64,000 bases of DNA from Marinobacter sp. LV10R510-11A (GTDB lineage Bacteria; Pseudomonadota; Gammaproteobacteria; Pseudomonadales; Oleiphilaceae): contig NZ_LT907980.1 in NCBI RefSeq assembly GCF_900215155.1, positions 744,001 to 808,000 of the forward strand. Direction: 5' to 3'. The notes under the pieces were generated by a model. That model did no database searches and was not told the origin of the DNA. It saw only the letters and a program-made list of their open reading frames with translations. This document shows, piece after piece, positions 25,760-35,602 of this stretch (positions within the stretch are counted from its first letter, which is position 1; each line of letters begins with the position of its first letter). The position numbers and the translations under genes were made by a program.

Positions 25760-28700
25760 GTGACCTTGCAACCCGATGACAATTCGTCAGTAAAGGCCGC
25801 CATAAAGGCGATGAGGGAGCAGCTACCTACCTGTAATCAGCAGGAAGCTGCGCGCATCGTTAAACTGATGGCAAGAACCAAGGGCGCGCCCAGCCAGAAA
25901 GATCTGGAGAAAATGGCAACCTGGCTTGAGCGTGGCTTAGAAAAGGTGCGCCAACGCCAGGCCCTGCATAAGCCAGCGAGCTTTCCCGCAGGGTTGCCGG
26001 TTACTGATCGTGTAGATGACATCCGTGAGGCGATCGAAAACCATCAGGTTGTCATTATTGCCGGTGAGACCGGCTCGGGTAAAACCACCCAAATCCCCAA
26101 AATTTGCATGAACATCGGCCGCGGCATTCGCGGGCTTATCGGTCACACCCAGCCAAGACGTATCGCTGCCCGCAGTGTGGCTGCCCGTATCGCCGATGAA
26201 CTGGGCGAGCAGGTGGGCCAGCGGATTGGTTATCAAGTGCGGTTTACCGATAACACCTCGGAACAGTCCCGGGTCAAGGTAATGACCGATGGGATTTTGC
26301 TCGCGGAAGTTCAACGCGACCGCTTTCTTGATCGTTACGACACGCTGATTATTGATGAAGCCCACGAACGCAGCCTGAATATCGATTTTCTGCTGGGTTA
26401 CCTGAAACAGCTGCTCCCCAAGCGCCCTGATCTCAAAGTTATCATCACGTCTGCCACCATTGAGGTGGATCGGTTTAGTGATTTTTTCGGCAACGCACCT
26501 GTGCTGGAAGTCAGTGGCCGCACCTTCCCGGTAGACGTTCGCTATCGCCCATTGGCTGGCGATGAGGATGATCGCGACCAGGGTTGGAACGATGGCGTTC
26601 TGGCCGCGGTCGATGAGATTGAACAGCATGAGCGCAGCGAAAAGTTGCCGCCGGGTGATGTGCTGATATTCCTGCCGGGTGAGCGCGAAATTCGCAACCT
26701 GAGCAAGATGCTGCGCGATGCCGAACTCCGGCACACCGAAGTGCTTCCTTTGTATTCCAGGCTGAGCAATCAGGAACAAAACCGGGTGTTCCAGAGCCAC
26801 GGTGGCCGCAGAATTGTGCTTTCTACCAACGTAGCGGAAACCTCATTAACCGTGCCAGGCATTCGCTATGTTATCGATGCCGGTGTTGCGCGAATCAGTC
26901 GCTACAGTGTTCGCTCCAAAATTCAGCGCTTGCCCATTGAACCTGTATCCCAAGCCAGTGCTAATCAGCGGGCAGGTCGCTGCGGCCGGGTTGCGCCGGG
27001 TATCTGTTTTCGCCTGTACGACGAAGCCGATTTTCTCAACCGCTCGGAATACACAGACCCAGAAATACTGCGCACCAATCTGGCCTCGGTGATCTTGCTG
27101 ATGGCCACCTCTGGCCTTGGCGAGATACGCCACTTCCCGTTTCTGGAGGCACCAGACAATCGCCTAATTAACGATGGCTACAAGCTGCTGGAAGAACTCA
27201 GTGCAGTAGATGACCAGCGCCGGGTTACAAAGCTTGGGCATACAATGGCCAAGTTGCCGCTGGACCCACGCCTTGCTCGTATGCTGGTAACAGCTGCCGA
27301 CCAGAGCAGCCTGGCAGAAACGCTGGTGATCATTGCGGGGCTGAGTGTTCAAGACCCCAGAGAGCGCCCACAGGACAAGCAGCAGGCTGCGGATCAGGCC
27401 CATGCGCCGTTCAATGATAAAGAGTCAGACTTTATTACGCTGCTTAACATCTGGAACTTTCACGAAGAACAGCGCCAAGAACTGACCCAGAATCAGCTTA
27501 AACGTGTGTGTCAGAAAAGCTTTCTGAGTTGGATGCGCATGCGTGAGTGGCGCGACATTCACCGCCAGCTCACGTTAATTTGCCGTGAACAGAAGTTGTC
27601 GTTCAATACAGAACCGGCGACCTACGATGCCATGCATAAGGCTATCTTGGCCGGGCTTCTGGGGCAGGTGGCCGTAAAGGTCGAGAACAAGGAATATTTG
27701 GCCACCCGTAATCGTAAGGTGATGATCTTCCCAGGCTCGAAAGTGTCTAAAGCTGGGCCAAAATGGATTGTTGCCACGGAGATTGTCGAAACCAGCCGGG
27801 TGTTTGCTCGTATGGTGGCCGCCATTCAGCCCGAATGGATAGAGCCCTTGGCCGGGCATGTGGTGAAGCATCACTATTTTGAGCCCCACTGGGAGCAGAA
27901 GCGTGGCCAGGTGATGGGGTATGAGAAAATCACCCTTTACGGCCTTGATGTGGTGCCTAAGCGGGCCATCGCGTACAGCACAATAGACCCGGTTGAGTGC
28001 CGTAATCTGTTTATACGTCATGCTCTGGTGGATGGTGATTATCGCTCAAAAGCGCCTTTTATCAGCCTTAATCGCGAGATGCTCGCAAGCGTAGAGGATC
28101 TCGAGAAGAAAACCCGGCGCCGGGATCTTCTGGTGGACGATGAAGTGCTCGTGGGCTTTTACGATGAACGCGTGCCCGCTGAGATTGTCAGTGGCCGCCA
28201 TTTTGAAAGCTGGTGGAAGAGCCTTTCGGCAGAAGAGCTCCGTAACCTTGAGCTCACAGAGGAAGATGTTCTTCAGCGGCCGGTTGATGCCCAAGCGGCG
28301 GACCTGTACCCAGATTTTCTGGAGTGGGAGGGGGTTCGTTATCCTCTCAGCTATGAATTTGAGCCCACCAGTGAGCGCGACGGCGTTACGCTGCAGGTTC
28401 CGCTGATGGCGCTTAGGCAGATTCCGTCGCGGCGTCTGGAATGGCTTGTGCCTGGCCTGCTCAGAGAAAAATGTATTGCGCTGATCAAAGGCCTTCCAAA
28501 ATCCTTGCGGCGTAATTTTGTGCCGGTACCAGACTTTGTGGATGCGGCGGTTGCAAACCTTCAGCCCTCAAACGAGCCCCTGGCACTTCAGTTAGGGGAG
28601 CAGTTGCGCCGCATGACTGGCGTGCGAATTGATCCTGAAACCTGGCCCAGTGATGAGCTGCCCCGGCACCTGAGAATGAACCTAAGAGTTCTCGGTGATG

Positions 28701-29674
28701 GCGGCAAGGTGATTGGCGAAAGCCGGCAGACCGGTGAGCTTCAGACCCAGCTTGAAGGGCGAGCCGAGGCGGCCCTTGCATCCGCAACCAGCGAGAGCCG
28801 TAGTGACGAGCCTGCGAGCGAATACACCGAGTGGGAATTCGGCAAAGTACCAAGGCAGGTGCAGACCGAAAAGGGTGGCATGCAGATCACGGTGTACCCG
28901 GCCCTTGAAGATATGGGTAAGCGGGTTAAGCAGATTCGTTGTCTGGATCGCCTTACCGCGGAAGACACAACCCGCAAAGGGATTGCACGGCTCATTCTGA
29001 ACCGGTTTGGCAATACCTTGGAGGACCTGGAGCGAAAGCTTCCACGCTTCAAACATTCAGCCTTGATGTTTGCGCCTATAGGTCACGCAAAGGTGCTGTT
29101 AGATGATCTGCTTTTGGCCACTGCGATGGAGCACTTTTTACACGGCCAAATGCCCGACACCCGCGAAGCGTTTGATGCACTGTTCGATCGCCATCGGGGG
29201 GATTTTATTCCCGCGCTTGAGCAAGCGGACGAGCGCCTTTACCAAGCCATGATCGGGTATCAGAAAATAGCGAAGAAGCTTAAAGGAAAGATCAATCTTG
29301 CCCTCGCTAACAGCATGGCAGACTTGAAGTTTCAGATGCAAAACCTTGTTTACCCCGGTTTTCTGGTAGAAACACCTTCGCAATGGCTGGCAGAGTTTGG
29401 TCGCTACTTTGAGGCCGCGCTGGCTAGGATGGAGAAGATGGCTAGGGAAATGGGCCGCGAACGTGAGTTTCTGCACGCTATGGAACCTCTCTGGGCTCGC
29501 TACGCCAGCAAGCGGGAAGAGCAACAAAGGCAGGGCGTTCGCGATCCTGAACTTGTGCTTTACCGATGGATGCTGGAAGAGTTTCGGGTATCGTTTTTTG
29601 CCCAGCAACTGGGTACAGCCATGACCGTATCCGCAAAGCGTCTCCATAAACAGTGGGAGCTCACCCGGGTATAA
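25760..29674 (+). CDS. hrpA: ATP-dependent RNA helicase HrpA
   Basis: A 1304-residue DEAH-box helicase, the same size as E. coli HrpA (about 1300). Motifs: Walker A GETGSGKTTQIPK near 105, DEAH in LIIDEAHERSLN, SATIE, and motif VI QRAGRCGR. The HA2/OB-type region and the long HrpA-specific C-terminal domain (LPRFKHSALMFAPIGHAK, then a basic end) follow. HrpA helps resolve stalled ribosomes and remodels RNA. The start is GTG at 25760, 5 bp after fadD; homologues begin close to this point. The link to fadD is positional only. Confidence 0.95.
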   Translation: MTLQPDDNSSVKAAIKAMREQLPTCNQQEAARIVKLMARTKGAPSQKDLEKMATWLERGLEKVRQRQALHKPASFPAGLPVTDRVDDIREAIENHQVVIIAGETGSGKTTQIPKICMNIGRGIRGLIGHTQPRRIAARSVAARIADELGEQVGQRIGYQVRFTDNTSEQSRVKVMTDGILLAEVQRDRFLDRYDTLIIDEAHERSLNIDFLLGYLKQLLPKRPDLKVIITSATIEVDRFSDFFGNAPVLEVSGRTFPVDVRYRPLAGDEDDRDQGWNDGVLAAVDEIEQHERSEKLPPGDVLIFLPGEREIRNLSKMLRDAELRHTEVLPLYSRLSNQEQNRVFQSHGGRRIVLSTNVAETSLTVPGIRYVIDAGVARISRYSVRSKIQRLPIEPVSQASANQRAGRCGRVAPGICFRLYDEADFLNRSEYTDPEILRTNLASVILLMATSGLGEIRHFPFLEAPDNRLINDGYKLLEELSAVDDQRRVTKLGHTMAKLPLDPRLARMLVTAADQSSLAETLVIIAGLSVQDPRERPQDKQQAADQAHAPFNDKESDFITLLNIWNFHEEQRQELTQNQLKRVCQKSFLSWMRMREWRDIHRQLTLICREQKLSFNTEPATYDAMHKAILAGLLGQVAVKVENKEYLATRNRKVMIFPGSKVSKAGPKWIVATEIVETSRVFARMVAAIQPEWIEPLAGHVVKHHYFEPHWEQKRGQVMGYEKITLYGLDVVPKRAIAYSTIDPVECRNLFIRHALVDGDYRSKAPFISLNREMLASVEDLEKKTRRRDLLVDDEVLVGFYDERVPAEIVSGRHFESWWKSLSAEELRNLELTEEDVLQRPVDAQAADLYPDFLEWEGVRYPLSYEFEPTSERDGVTLQVPLMALRQIPSRRLEWLVPGLLREKCIALIKGLPKSLRRNFVPVPDFVDAAVANLQPSNEPLALQLGEQLRRMTGVRIDPETWPSDELPRHLRMNLRVLGDGGKVIGESRQTGELQTQLEGRAEAALASATSESRSDEPASEYTEWEFGKVPRQVQTEKGGMQITVYPALEDMGKRVKQIRCLDRLTAEDTTRKGIARLILNRFGNTLEDLERKLPRFKHSALMFAPIGHAKVLLDDLLLATAMEHFLHGQMPDTREAFDALFDRHRGDFIPALEQADERLYQAMIGYQKIAKKLKGKINLALANSMADLKFQMQNLVYPGFLVETPSQWLAEFGRYFEAALARMEKMAREMGREREFLHAMEPLWARYASKREEQQRQGVRDPELVLYRWMLEEFRVSFFAQQLGTAMTVSAKRLHKQWELTRV

Positions 29675-29707
29675 AGGCCTCAGCCTTTGAATCCGGTTTG
29701 CAGTCTG

Positions 29708-29722
29708 GCCCGTAATACGGGC
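29708..29722 (+). terminator. GCCCGT-AAT-ACGGGC palindrome after hrpA
   Basis: A perfect 6-bp stem with a 3-base loop, 33 bp after the hrpA stop, followed by only TT. It may be a weak or Rho-assisted terminator, or an operator for the downstream ketoacyl synthase gene. The rest of the 144-bp gap is the probable promoter of that gene. Confidence 0.3.
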
Positions 29723-29818
29723 TTCTGCGGGGCGGGCAAAAGTCCTGGACTGTGTTAGTATTTCTGGAAGAATGATATTCCTGTCCTTCTGTTACCTTAT
29801 TCATGACGTGGGGTTAGC

Positions 29819-30940
29819 GTGATTAAAGCCGTCATTAGCGGAACCGGCCTGTACACACCGCCGGCAACCATTGATAACGATGAACTGGTCGAAGCTTTTA
29901 ACCAGTTTGTTGAGATGTACAACACGGAGCATGCGGACGCTATTGCCCGTGGCGAAACGAACGCTTTGCAGCCGTCGTCTTCAGCGTTTATAGAGAAGGC
30001 CTCAGGCATCAAGAGCCGTCACGTGATTGATAAGTCGGGCATTGTTGACCCGAAGCGTATGGCCCCGTACATCCCCGAGCGCGGTAACGATGAGCCTTCG
30101 GTTCAGTGTGATATGGCCGTTGTGGCGTGTAATGAAGCGCTGGAGCAGGCGGGCAAGAAAGCCAGCGATGTGGACGCGGTAATTGTGGCGTGTTCTAACA
30201 TGCAGCGTGCTTATCCGGCGGTTTCGATTGAAGTTCAGGCGGCGTTGGGTATTGAGGGCTTCGCTTACGACATGAACGTGGCCTGCAGTTCTGCCACCTT
30301 TGGTTTGCAAGCAGCGGTTAACTCCGTGGAGAATGGCTCTGCCCGCGCAGTGTTGGTGGTTAGCCCAGAAATCTGTTCAGGGCATCTAAACTTCCGTGAT
30401 CGTGACAGCCACTTTATTTTTGGTGATGCCTGCACTGCCATTTTGGTGGAGCGGGAGGAAGACACTCAGCCAGGGCAGGGGTTCGAAATTCTTGGTACCC
30501 GCCTGAAAACGGCCTTCTCGAATAACATTCGGAATAATTTCGGCTTCTTGAACCGGGCAGATGACGACGGTGTTGGCAAGCCGGACAAACTGTTTATCCA
30601 GCAGGGTCGTAAAGTATTCAAAGAAGTCTCGCCGCTGGTTGCGGAAACCGTCCTGGATCATCTCAAAAGCTTGTCTCTTGCGCCGGAAGATTTGCGCAGA
30701 ATGTGGCTGCACCAAGCTAACCTAAACATGAACCAGCTTATCGCCCGCAGGGTGCTTGGCCGGGATGCGACCGAGGATGAAGCTCCGGTGATTCTTGATG
30801 AGTACGCCAACACAAGCTCCGCCGGCTCCATCATTGCGTTCCATAAACACAAAGACGACCTGAAAACCGGTGATGCGGGTGTTATCTGCTCATTCGGCGC
30901 GGGTTATTCCATTGGCAGTGTTGTAGTACGCCGTCGCTGA
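29819..30940 (+). CDS. Beta-ketoacyl-ACP synthase III, FabH2-like
   Basis: A 373-residue thiolase-fold condensing enzyme. The catalytic triad is visible as Cys in MNVACSSATFGLQ, His in LHQANLNMNQ and Asn in YANTSSAGS. It is longer than housekeeping FabH (about 317) and resembles the Pseudomonas FabH-like enzymes that condense medium-chain acyl-CoA from beta-oxidation with malonyl-ACP. That assignment is from memory of the family and should be treated as probable. It starts with GTG at 29819. The lipid-transport gene mlaA follows after 24 bp. Confidence 0.86.
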   Translation: MIKAVISGTGLYTPPATIDNDELVEAFNQFVEMYNTEHADAIARGETNALQPSSSAFIEKASGIKSRHVIDKSGIVDPKRMAPYIPERGNDEPSVQCDMAVVACNEALEQAGKKASDVDAVIVACSNMQRAYPAVSIEVQAALGIEGFAYDMNVACSSATFGLQAAVNSVENGSARAVLVVSPEICSGHLNFRDRDSHFIFGDACTAILVEREEDTQPGQGFEILGTRLKTAFSNNIRNNFGFLNRADDDGVGKPDKLFIQQGRKVFKEVSPLVAETVLDHLKSLSLAPEDLRRMWLHQANLNMNQLIARRVLGRDATEDEAPVILDEYANTSSAGSIIAFHKHKDDLKTGDAGVICSFGAGYSIGSVVVRRR

Positions 30941-30964
30941 TAACCAACAACCCGAGAGTTGAGC

Positions 30965-31756
30965 ATGACTAAATTTTCACCCCGGGGCTGGTTGTCTGCC
31001 GTGCTACCTGTGGCTGTGTTGGCGATGGTTTTTTCAGCCAGCTCGGCCATGGCTCGGAATGTACAGGAGCGAGTTCCTGCGGGCACACCGTCGGTAAATC
31101 CTCAGGATCCCTACGAAAACTGGAACCGTAAGGTATACACCTTCAACGATACAGTGGATCGCTGGGCGCTTAAGCCGGTCGCCAAAACCTATCGTACGTT
31201 TGTGCCAGATTTCGCAGACCGCGCCATTACAAACTTTTTCAACAACCTGACGGAAATCCGAAACTTCACCAACAGCATTTTACAGCTGAAGGGCGAATCT
31301 GCGGTGGTCGCAGCGGGGCGGTTCACCTATAACACGGTGTTTGGTCTTGGTGGCCTGATTGATGTCGCAACCGCATTTGATCTGCCAGAGCGGCCAGAAG
31401 ATTTCGGCCAGACACTAGGGCACTGGGGCGCCGGCTCCGGCCCCTACCTGATGTTGCCGTTTCTCGGGCCATCCAGTCCACGGCATTTCGGTGGGTTGGG
31501 TGTAGACGGGTTTGTGCTGCCATCACTGTGGGACGAGGTTGATAGCCCAGAGATTTACTACGCACGGGGCCTTCAAATTGTAGATAAGCGGGCAGACCTG
31601 ATCCCGGCGGAGGGTTTCATTTCCGGCGACGCCTATATCTTTGTTCGCAACGCATTCATGCAGCGCAGGCAGTTTTTGATCAACGACGGTAAGGTGACCA
31701 GCGATCCGTTTGCTAGCGGCCGCAATGATGAAGACCTGATGCTGGACGACTTTTGA
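30965..31756 (+). CDS. mlaA: MlaA/VacJ family outer-membrane lipid-asymmetry protein
   Basis: A 263-residue protein with a signal sequence (WLSAVLPVAVLAMVFSASSAMA) and the VacJ domain: DPYENWNRKVYTFND, then ITNFFNNLTEIRNFTNSILQ, GLGGLIDVATAF, FGQTLGHWGAGSGPYLMLPFLGPS. MlaA removes mislocalised phospholipids from the outer leaflet of the outer membrane. No cysteine lies at the signal cleavage region, so unlike classical MlaA this one does not look lipidated. The ATG at 30965 is preferred over an upstream TTG. It lies between a ketoacyl synthase and a patatin phospholipase, forming a lipid-remodelling group. Confidence 0.9.
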   Translation: MTKFSPRGWLSAVLPVAVLAMVFSASSAMARNVQERVPAGTPSVNPQDPYENWNRKVYTFNDTVDRWALKPVAKTYRTFVPDFADRAITNFFNNLTEIRNFTNSILQLKGESAVVAAGRFTYNTVFGLGGLIDVATAFDLPERPEDFGQTLGHWGAGSGPYLMLPFLGPSSPRHFGGLGVDGFVLPSLWDEVDSPEIYYARGLQIVDKRADLIPAEGFISGDAYIFVRNAFMQRRQFLINDGKVTSDPFASGRNDEDLMLDDF

Positions 31757-31785
31757 TCCCGACGGCCGGTTAAGGGAGACACGCG

Positions 31786-33234
31786 GTGTTCAAAGATCCA
31801 AAGATTAGCAAGTTCCGCAAGATGCTGGCTGAGGCACCAAACTATGAGGTGTGGAAGGCTGCCGCACTGGAACTGGATTTTCTTGAAGGTAAGGCGAAGT
31901 GGAAAGAGGATTTCGCCTCCGAGCATTACCACTACGAGCTATTGTACGACCGCCTAAGCAGCATTAAACAATATCGCCAACAGAATGATTTTGAGCGCCT
32001 GAAGCGCGCATTGCGTGAGGGGCTTCATCATGACCTTGGCAACATGGGCAACCCTGCGCTGTATACGCATTCCAGGGTGGGTACCAAACACCTTATTGAG
32101 GAGTACATTGCTCAAGCTTGCGAAGCGTTGGATTTTCTCTGCGATCACCCGGTTCCGGGCTTTCCAGTTGCTGACAAACTTCAGTTTTTCCGTGATACCC
32201 TCACCAGCTATGGCCGGCCAACGCTGTTGTTAAGTGGCGGTGCCAGCCTTGGCATGTTTCACTTCGGGGTTATCAAAGCGCTCTGGGAAAAAGGCTTGCT
32301 GCCGCAGGTTGTCACTGGCTCGAGCATAGGTGCGATTATTGCCGGTATGCTGGGTGTGCACACAGACGCCGAAATACCTGAAATGCTGATCCCTGAAAAC
32401 CACAATCTCAAAGCCTGGAAGTGGCGTGGCTTGCTAAGCGCCATGCGGGGCGAAGGGTTGATGGACCAGGAGCAGCTTCGCACCTGCCTTAGAACCAATA
32501 TTGGTGAATACACCTTCGAAGAGGCTTACCAGCGTACTGGTCGCTCCATCAACATGAGCGTGTCGCCAGTTCAGGCGCATCAGAAAGCCCGCTTGTTGTC
32601 TGGCTATACCTCGCCCTACCTGATGGTATGGAGTGCGGCCCTTGCCAGTGCGGCGGTTCCCGGCATATTCCCGCCAGTCACTCTGATGAAAAAGGATATG
32701 TATGGGCAGACTCTGCCTTACATGCCCAGGCTAAAATTTGTGGATGGCTCGGTGGTCAGTGACTTGCCCATAGACAGGTTGATGCACCTTTACGATGTTA
32801 ACTTCACCATCGTAAGCCAGACCAACCCCCATGTGGTGCCGTTTCTCAACGCCCGTGGCCGAGATGAGAAGCTCTCCCTAGCCAGCCTGCCTTTGCATTT
32901 GTTTAAATCTGAAGTTCAGTTTCACGGCCAAGGAGTGTTTGATTATCTGCGTAAGCGGGCCCGGCCAGAACTGCTACGGCAGATCTATGGCCAGATGCAT
33001 ACCATCATGGCCCAACGTTATTCTGGAGACGTCACTATCGCGCCTACCTACTCGTTCAAAGACTACCGGCGAATGCTGGCAGATCCGAAGCCGGAGTTTG
33101 TGCGTGAAATGATTCTTGCGGGTGAGCGTGCAACTTGGCCGAAAATCTCTATGATTCGCTCCCATGCACGCATTTCAAAAACCCTAGAGCGCTGCGTGCG
33201 ACGCTTAAAACACCAGAACACCTCGAGCATTTGA
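31786..33234 (+). CDS. Patatin-like phospholipase with DUF3336-type N-terminus
   Basis: A 482-residue lipid hydrolase. The patatin core has the oxyanion glycine loop LLLSGGASLGMFHFG, nucleophile motif TGSSIGAI (GxSxG) and the catalytic Asp in VDGSVVSDLPI. The preceding 150 residues form the conserved helical extension seen in eukaryote-like triglyceride lipases and their bacterial relatives (WKAAALELDFLEG...YDRLSSI). No signal peptide is present, so it probably acts at the cytoplasmic membrane. It starts with GTG at 31786 behind AAGGGAG. The gspA gene follows after 10 bp, though it is functionally distinct. Confidence 0.88.
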   Translation: MFKDPKISKFRKMLAEAPNYEVWKAAALELDFLEGKAKWKEDFASEHYHYELLYDRLSSIKQYRQQNDFERLKRALREGLHHDLGNMGNPALYTHSRVGTKHLIEEYIAQACEALDFLCDHPVPGFPVADKLQFFRDTLTSYGRPTLLLSGGASLGMFHFGVIKALWEKGLLPQVVTGSSIGAIIAGMLGVHTDAEIPEMLIPENHNLKAWKWRGLLSAMRGEGLMDQEQLRTCLRTNIGEYTFEEAYQRTGRSINMSVSPVQAHQKARLLSGYTSPYLMVWSAALASAAVPGIFPPVTLMKKDMYGQTLPYMPRLKFVDGSVVSDLPIDRLMHLYDVNFTIVSQTNPHVVPFLNARGRDEKLSLASLPLHLFKSEVQFHGQGVFDYLRKRARPELLRQIYGQMHTIMAQRYSGDVTIAPTYSFKDYRRMLADPKPEFVREMILAGERATWPKISMIRSHARISKTLERCVRRLKHQNTSSI

Positions 33235-33244
33235 CTGGACGCCC

Positions 33245-34909
33245 ATGTATTACGACTTCTTTGGCTTCAGAGAACCTCCGTTCTCTATCGCGCCTGATCC
33301 CCGCTACCTTTATCTGAGCGAGCGTCACAAAGAGGCGCTTGCTCATTTGATGTATGGCGTGCAGGGTCAGGGCGGCTTTATCGTGATTACCGGAGAAGTG
33401 GGCACCGGTAAAACCACCGTGAGCCGGTGTTTTATCGAGAACGCTCCGGCCCACGTCGACATTGCCCTTATTTTAAACCCCCGGCTTTCTGCCCGGGAAC
33501 TGCTTTCTGCCATTTGTGATGAGCTGGAAATCGCTCACCCGGCTGGCGCCACTATCAAACAGATGGTCGACCTGATTAACCGGGATTTGCTCAAAGCCCA
33601 CGCGGCAGGGCGACATAAGGTTTTGATGATTGACGAGGCGCAGAATCTCTCGGCCGATGTGCTTGAGCAGCTACGCCTGCTAACCAACCTTGAAACCGCA
33701 GAAAAGAAACTGCTGCAAATTGTGTTGCTGGGCCAGCCAGAACTGCAGCAAATACTTGCGCTTCCAAAGTTGCGCCAGCTGAATCAACGGGTAACCGCCC
33801 GCTATCATCTGGATGCTATAGGCCGTAACGAACTGCCTGCCTACCTAAGCTATCGGCTAGGTGTTGCGGGCATGCGGGGCGATGTGTTCGCGCCGGCAGC
33901 CGTGCGCAAGCTCTACCGTTTTAGTAATGGCATACCACGCCTAATCAATCTAATAAGCGACCGCTCACTGTTGGGCGCCTATGCCGAAGGCGAGCATGAA
34001 GTGACATCGGCACATATCCGACAGGCTGCTAAGGAAGTTGCGGGTAGCAACAACCTAGGGCCAACGCCCGCGAGTGCCAGAGGCAAGCTGGATTTCCCCG
34101 GGTTTTTGGTGCTCGCCGCCTCGCTGTTACTGGCTATGGTCAGTACTTTTTGGCTATACCAGCAATGGTCTGGGGGAAAAACGGTAGCCGAAGTGAGTGC
34201 CGCACCCATTGAACTGGCTGGCACGATTCAGCGTGAAGATCAGCCCGAAGAGCAACAACCTGAAGCCGTGAAGAAGCCCTCTTTCAGCTTCGAAGAGCAG
34301 GCACTGAATCTACAAGATGCTTTCCGTGGGTTGTTTGGTATATGGGGTGTTCAATACAGCCCGCAGGAATTTCCGATTGCTTGTGAGTTTGCCCGCGAAG
34401 CCGGTCTCGGCTGCCTTGAGCGACAGGGTAGCCGCAGAAGTCTGGCGTTTCTGGACAGGCCAGCCATGCTGATGCTTCAGGATAATACCGGCAAGCGTGG
34501 TTATGTTGTGCTGCGCCATCTTGAAGACGACGTTGCGGAAATTGTTTTGCCCGCAGGATCAATTCAGGTGTCTTTTGCCAGTATCGAGCCCTTCTGGTTT
34601 GGTGAGTATCGGGCTCTATGGCAGCTTCCGGATTATGTCACCAGCGACCCGGAAGTCCGTAATGCTAAAGGTGAAGAGTTGTGGATAGGCGTGCGTATGA
34701 TGGAGCTTGCAGATGCCCACAGCGAATCGCCCGCAGACAATGCAAAGATCAAGCGTATGTCTGCGCAAGAGCAGGTGCGCTGGTATCAGTCCTTAACGGG
34801 TCTAACGGTAGATGGCATTGCAGGTGCCATGACGGTGATCCAAGTTAACAACGACCTGAATGCTGACGTACCAAGACTGGTAAACACCAGGCCCGGAGGG
34901 AAGGGATAG
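33245..34909 (+). CDS. gspA: ExeA/GspA-type ATPase of type II secretion
   Basis: A 554-residue membrane ATPase that, with GspB, helps place the type II secretion secretin through the cell wall. The N-terminal AAA domain begins MYYDFFGFREPPFSIAPDP, with Walker A GEVGTGKTT near 57 and Walker B VLMIDEAQNLS. One transmembrane segment lies near 285-305 (FLVLAASLLLAMVSTFWLY). The periplasmic part ends with a peptidoglycan-binding domain (WYQSLTGLTVDGIAGAMTV). gspB follows after 3 bp. The other secretion genes are not in the window. Confidence 0.92.
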   Translation: MYYDFFGFREPPFSIAPDPRYLYLSERHKEALAHLMYGVQGQGGFIVITGEVGTGKTTVSRCFIENAPAHVDIALILNPRLSARELLSAICDELEIAHPAGATIKQMVDLINRDLLKAHAAGRHKVLMIDEAQNLSADVLEQLRLLTNLETAEKKLLQIVLLGQPELQQILALPKLRQLNQRVTARYHLDAIGRNELPAYLSYRLGVAGMRGDVFAPAAVRKLYRFSNGIPRLINLISDRSLLGAYAEGEHEVTSAHIRQAAKEVAGSNNLGPTPASARGKLDFPGFLVLAASLLLAMVSTFWLYQQWSGGKTVAEVSAAPIELAGTIQREDQPEEQQPEAVKKPSFSFEEQALNLQDAFRGLFGIWGVQYSPQEFPIACEFAREAGLGCLERQGSRRSLAFLDRPAMLMLQDNTGKRGYVVLRHLEDDVAEIVLPAGSIQVSFASIEPFWFGEYRALWQLPDYVTSDPEVRNAKGEELWIGVRMMELADAHSESPADNAKIKRMSAQEQVRWYQSLTGLTVDGIAGAMTVIQVNNDLNADVPRLVNTRPGGKG

Positions 34910-34912
34910 GCT

Positions 34913-35602
34913 ATGTCCTACATTCTCGATGCCCTCAGAAAATCAGAAACTGAACGCCGGCAGGGCAAGGTTCCGGACCTTGGGCAGCAGGTACAGCTGA
35001 TACACCGGCCCAAAAAACGCCGGAAATCTCCGGTGGTTTGGGTGGCGCTGGCGTTACTGGTAAACGCTGGAGTGCTGGCGGTAGTGTTCTGGCCGGGGCG
35101 CCCAAGTGAGTTGCTTGTTGCGCCGACCGCTCAAATAGCTGAGCCTGAGGCACCACTGGAGCAGCCGGCGAAATCGGAAACAAAGCCAGTTTCTGATCCA
35201 GCGCCAGCTCCCACGGCTCCGGCAGGTACTCCTGAATCTGAAACAGCCGTTGCTCGTGAATGGCCAACCATCATTACGCCGACTGTTCGTCAGGAGCGCC
35301 AGGCGCCGGCATTGCGCCAAGATGAGGCCTTTGCCATAGCAAGAGGTGGAGCAAGAGTGCCGCACCTGGTTGAGCTGCCCCTTTCATTTCAGAAGAGTAT
35401 TCCGAACCTAATGTTCAACAGCCATATTTACTCCACAGATCCCTACGCCAGCCGGGTGATGATCAATGATCATTACCTAAGCCGTGGGGAATCCTTTTCT
35501 GGTATTACCGTAGAAGAGGTCACTGAAAATGGCGTGGTGCTTAGCAAGCAGGGAACACGCTTTAGGGTGGGCATTGTCCGCGATTGGGTGAGCCCGCGCT
35601 GA
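34913..35602 (+). CDS. gspB: GspB-type general secretion protein
   Basis: A 229-residue partner of GspA. It starts with the conserved MSYILDALRKSETERRQGKVP, then one transmembrane helix (PVVWVALALLVNAGVLAVVFW) and a long proline/alanine linker. The C-terminal GspB domain contains NLMFNSHIYSTDPYASRVMIND and ends in WVSPR. The stop codon overlaps the dinG start (TGATG at 35600-35604), so dinG translation is coupled to it. Confidence 0.9.
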   Translation: MSYILDALRKSETERRQGKVPDLGQQVQLIHRPKKRRKSPVVWVALALLVNAGVLAVVFWPGRPSELLVAPTAQIAEPEAPLEQPAKSETKPVSDPAPAPTAPAGTPESETAVAREWPTIITPTVRQERQAPALRQDEAFAIARGGARVPHLVELPLSFQKSIPNLMFNSHIYSTDPYASRVMINDHYLSRGESFSGITVEEVTENGVVLSKQGTRFRVGIVRDWVSPR

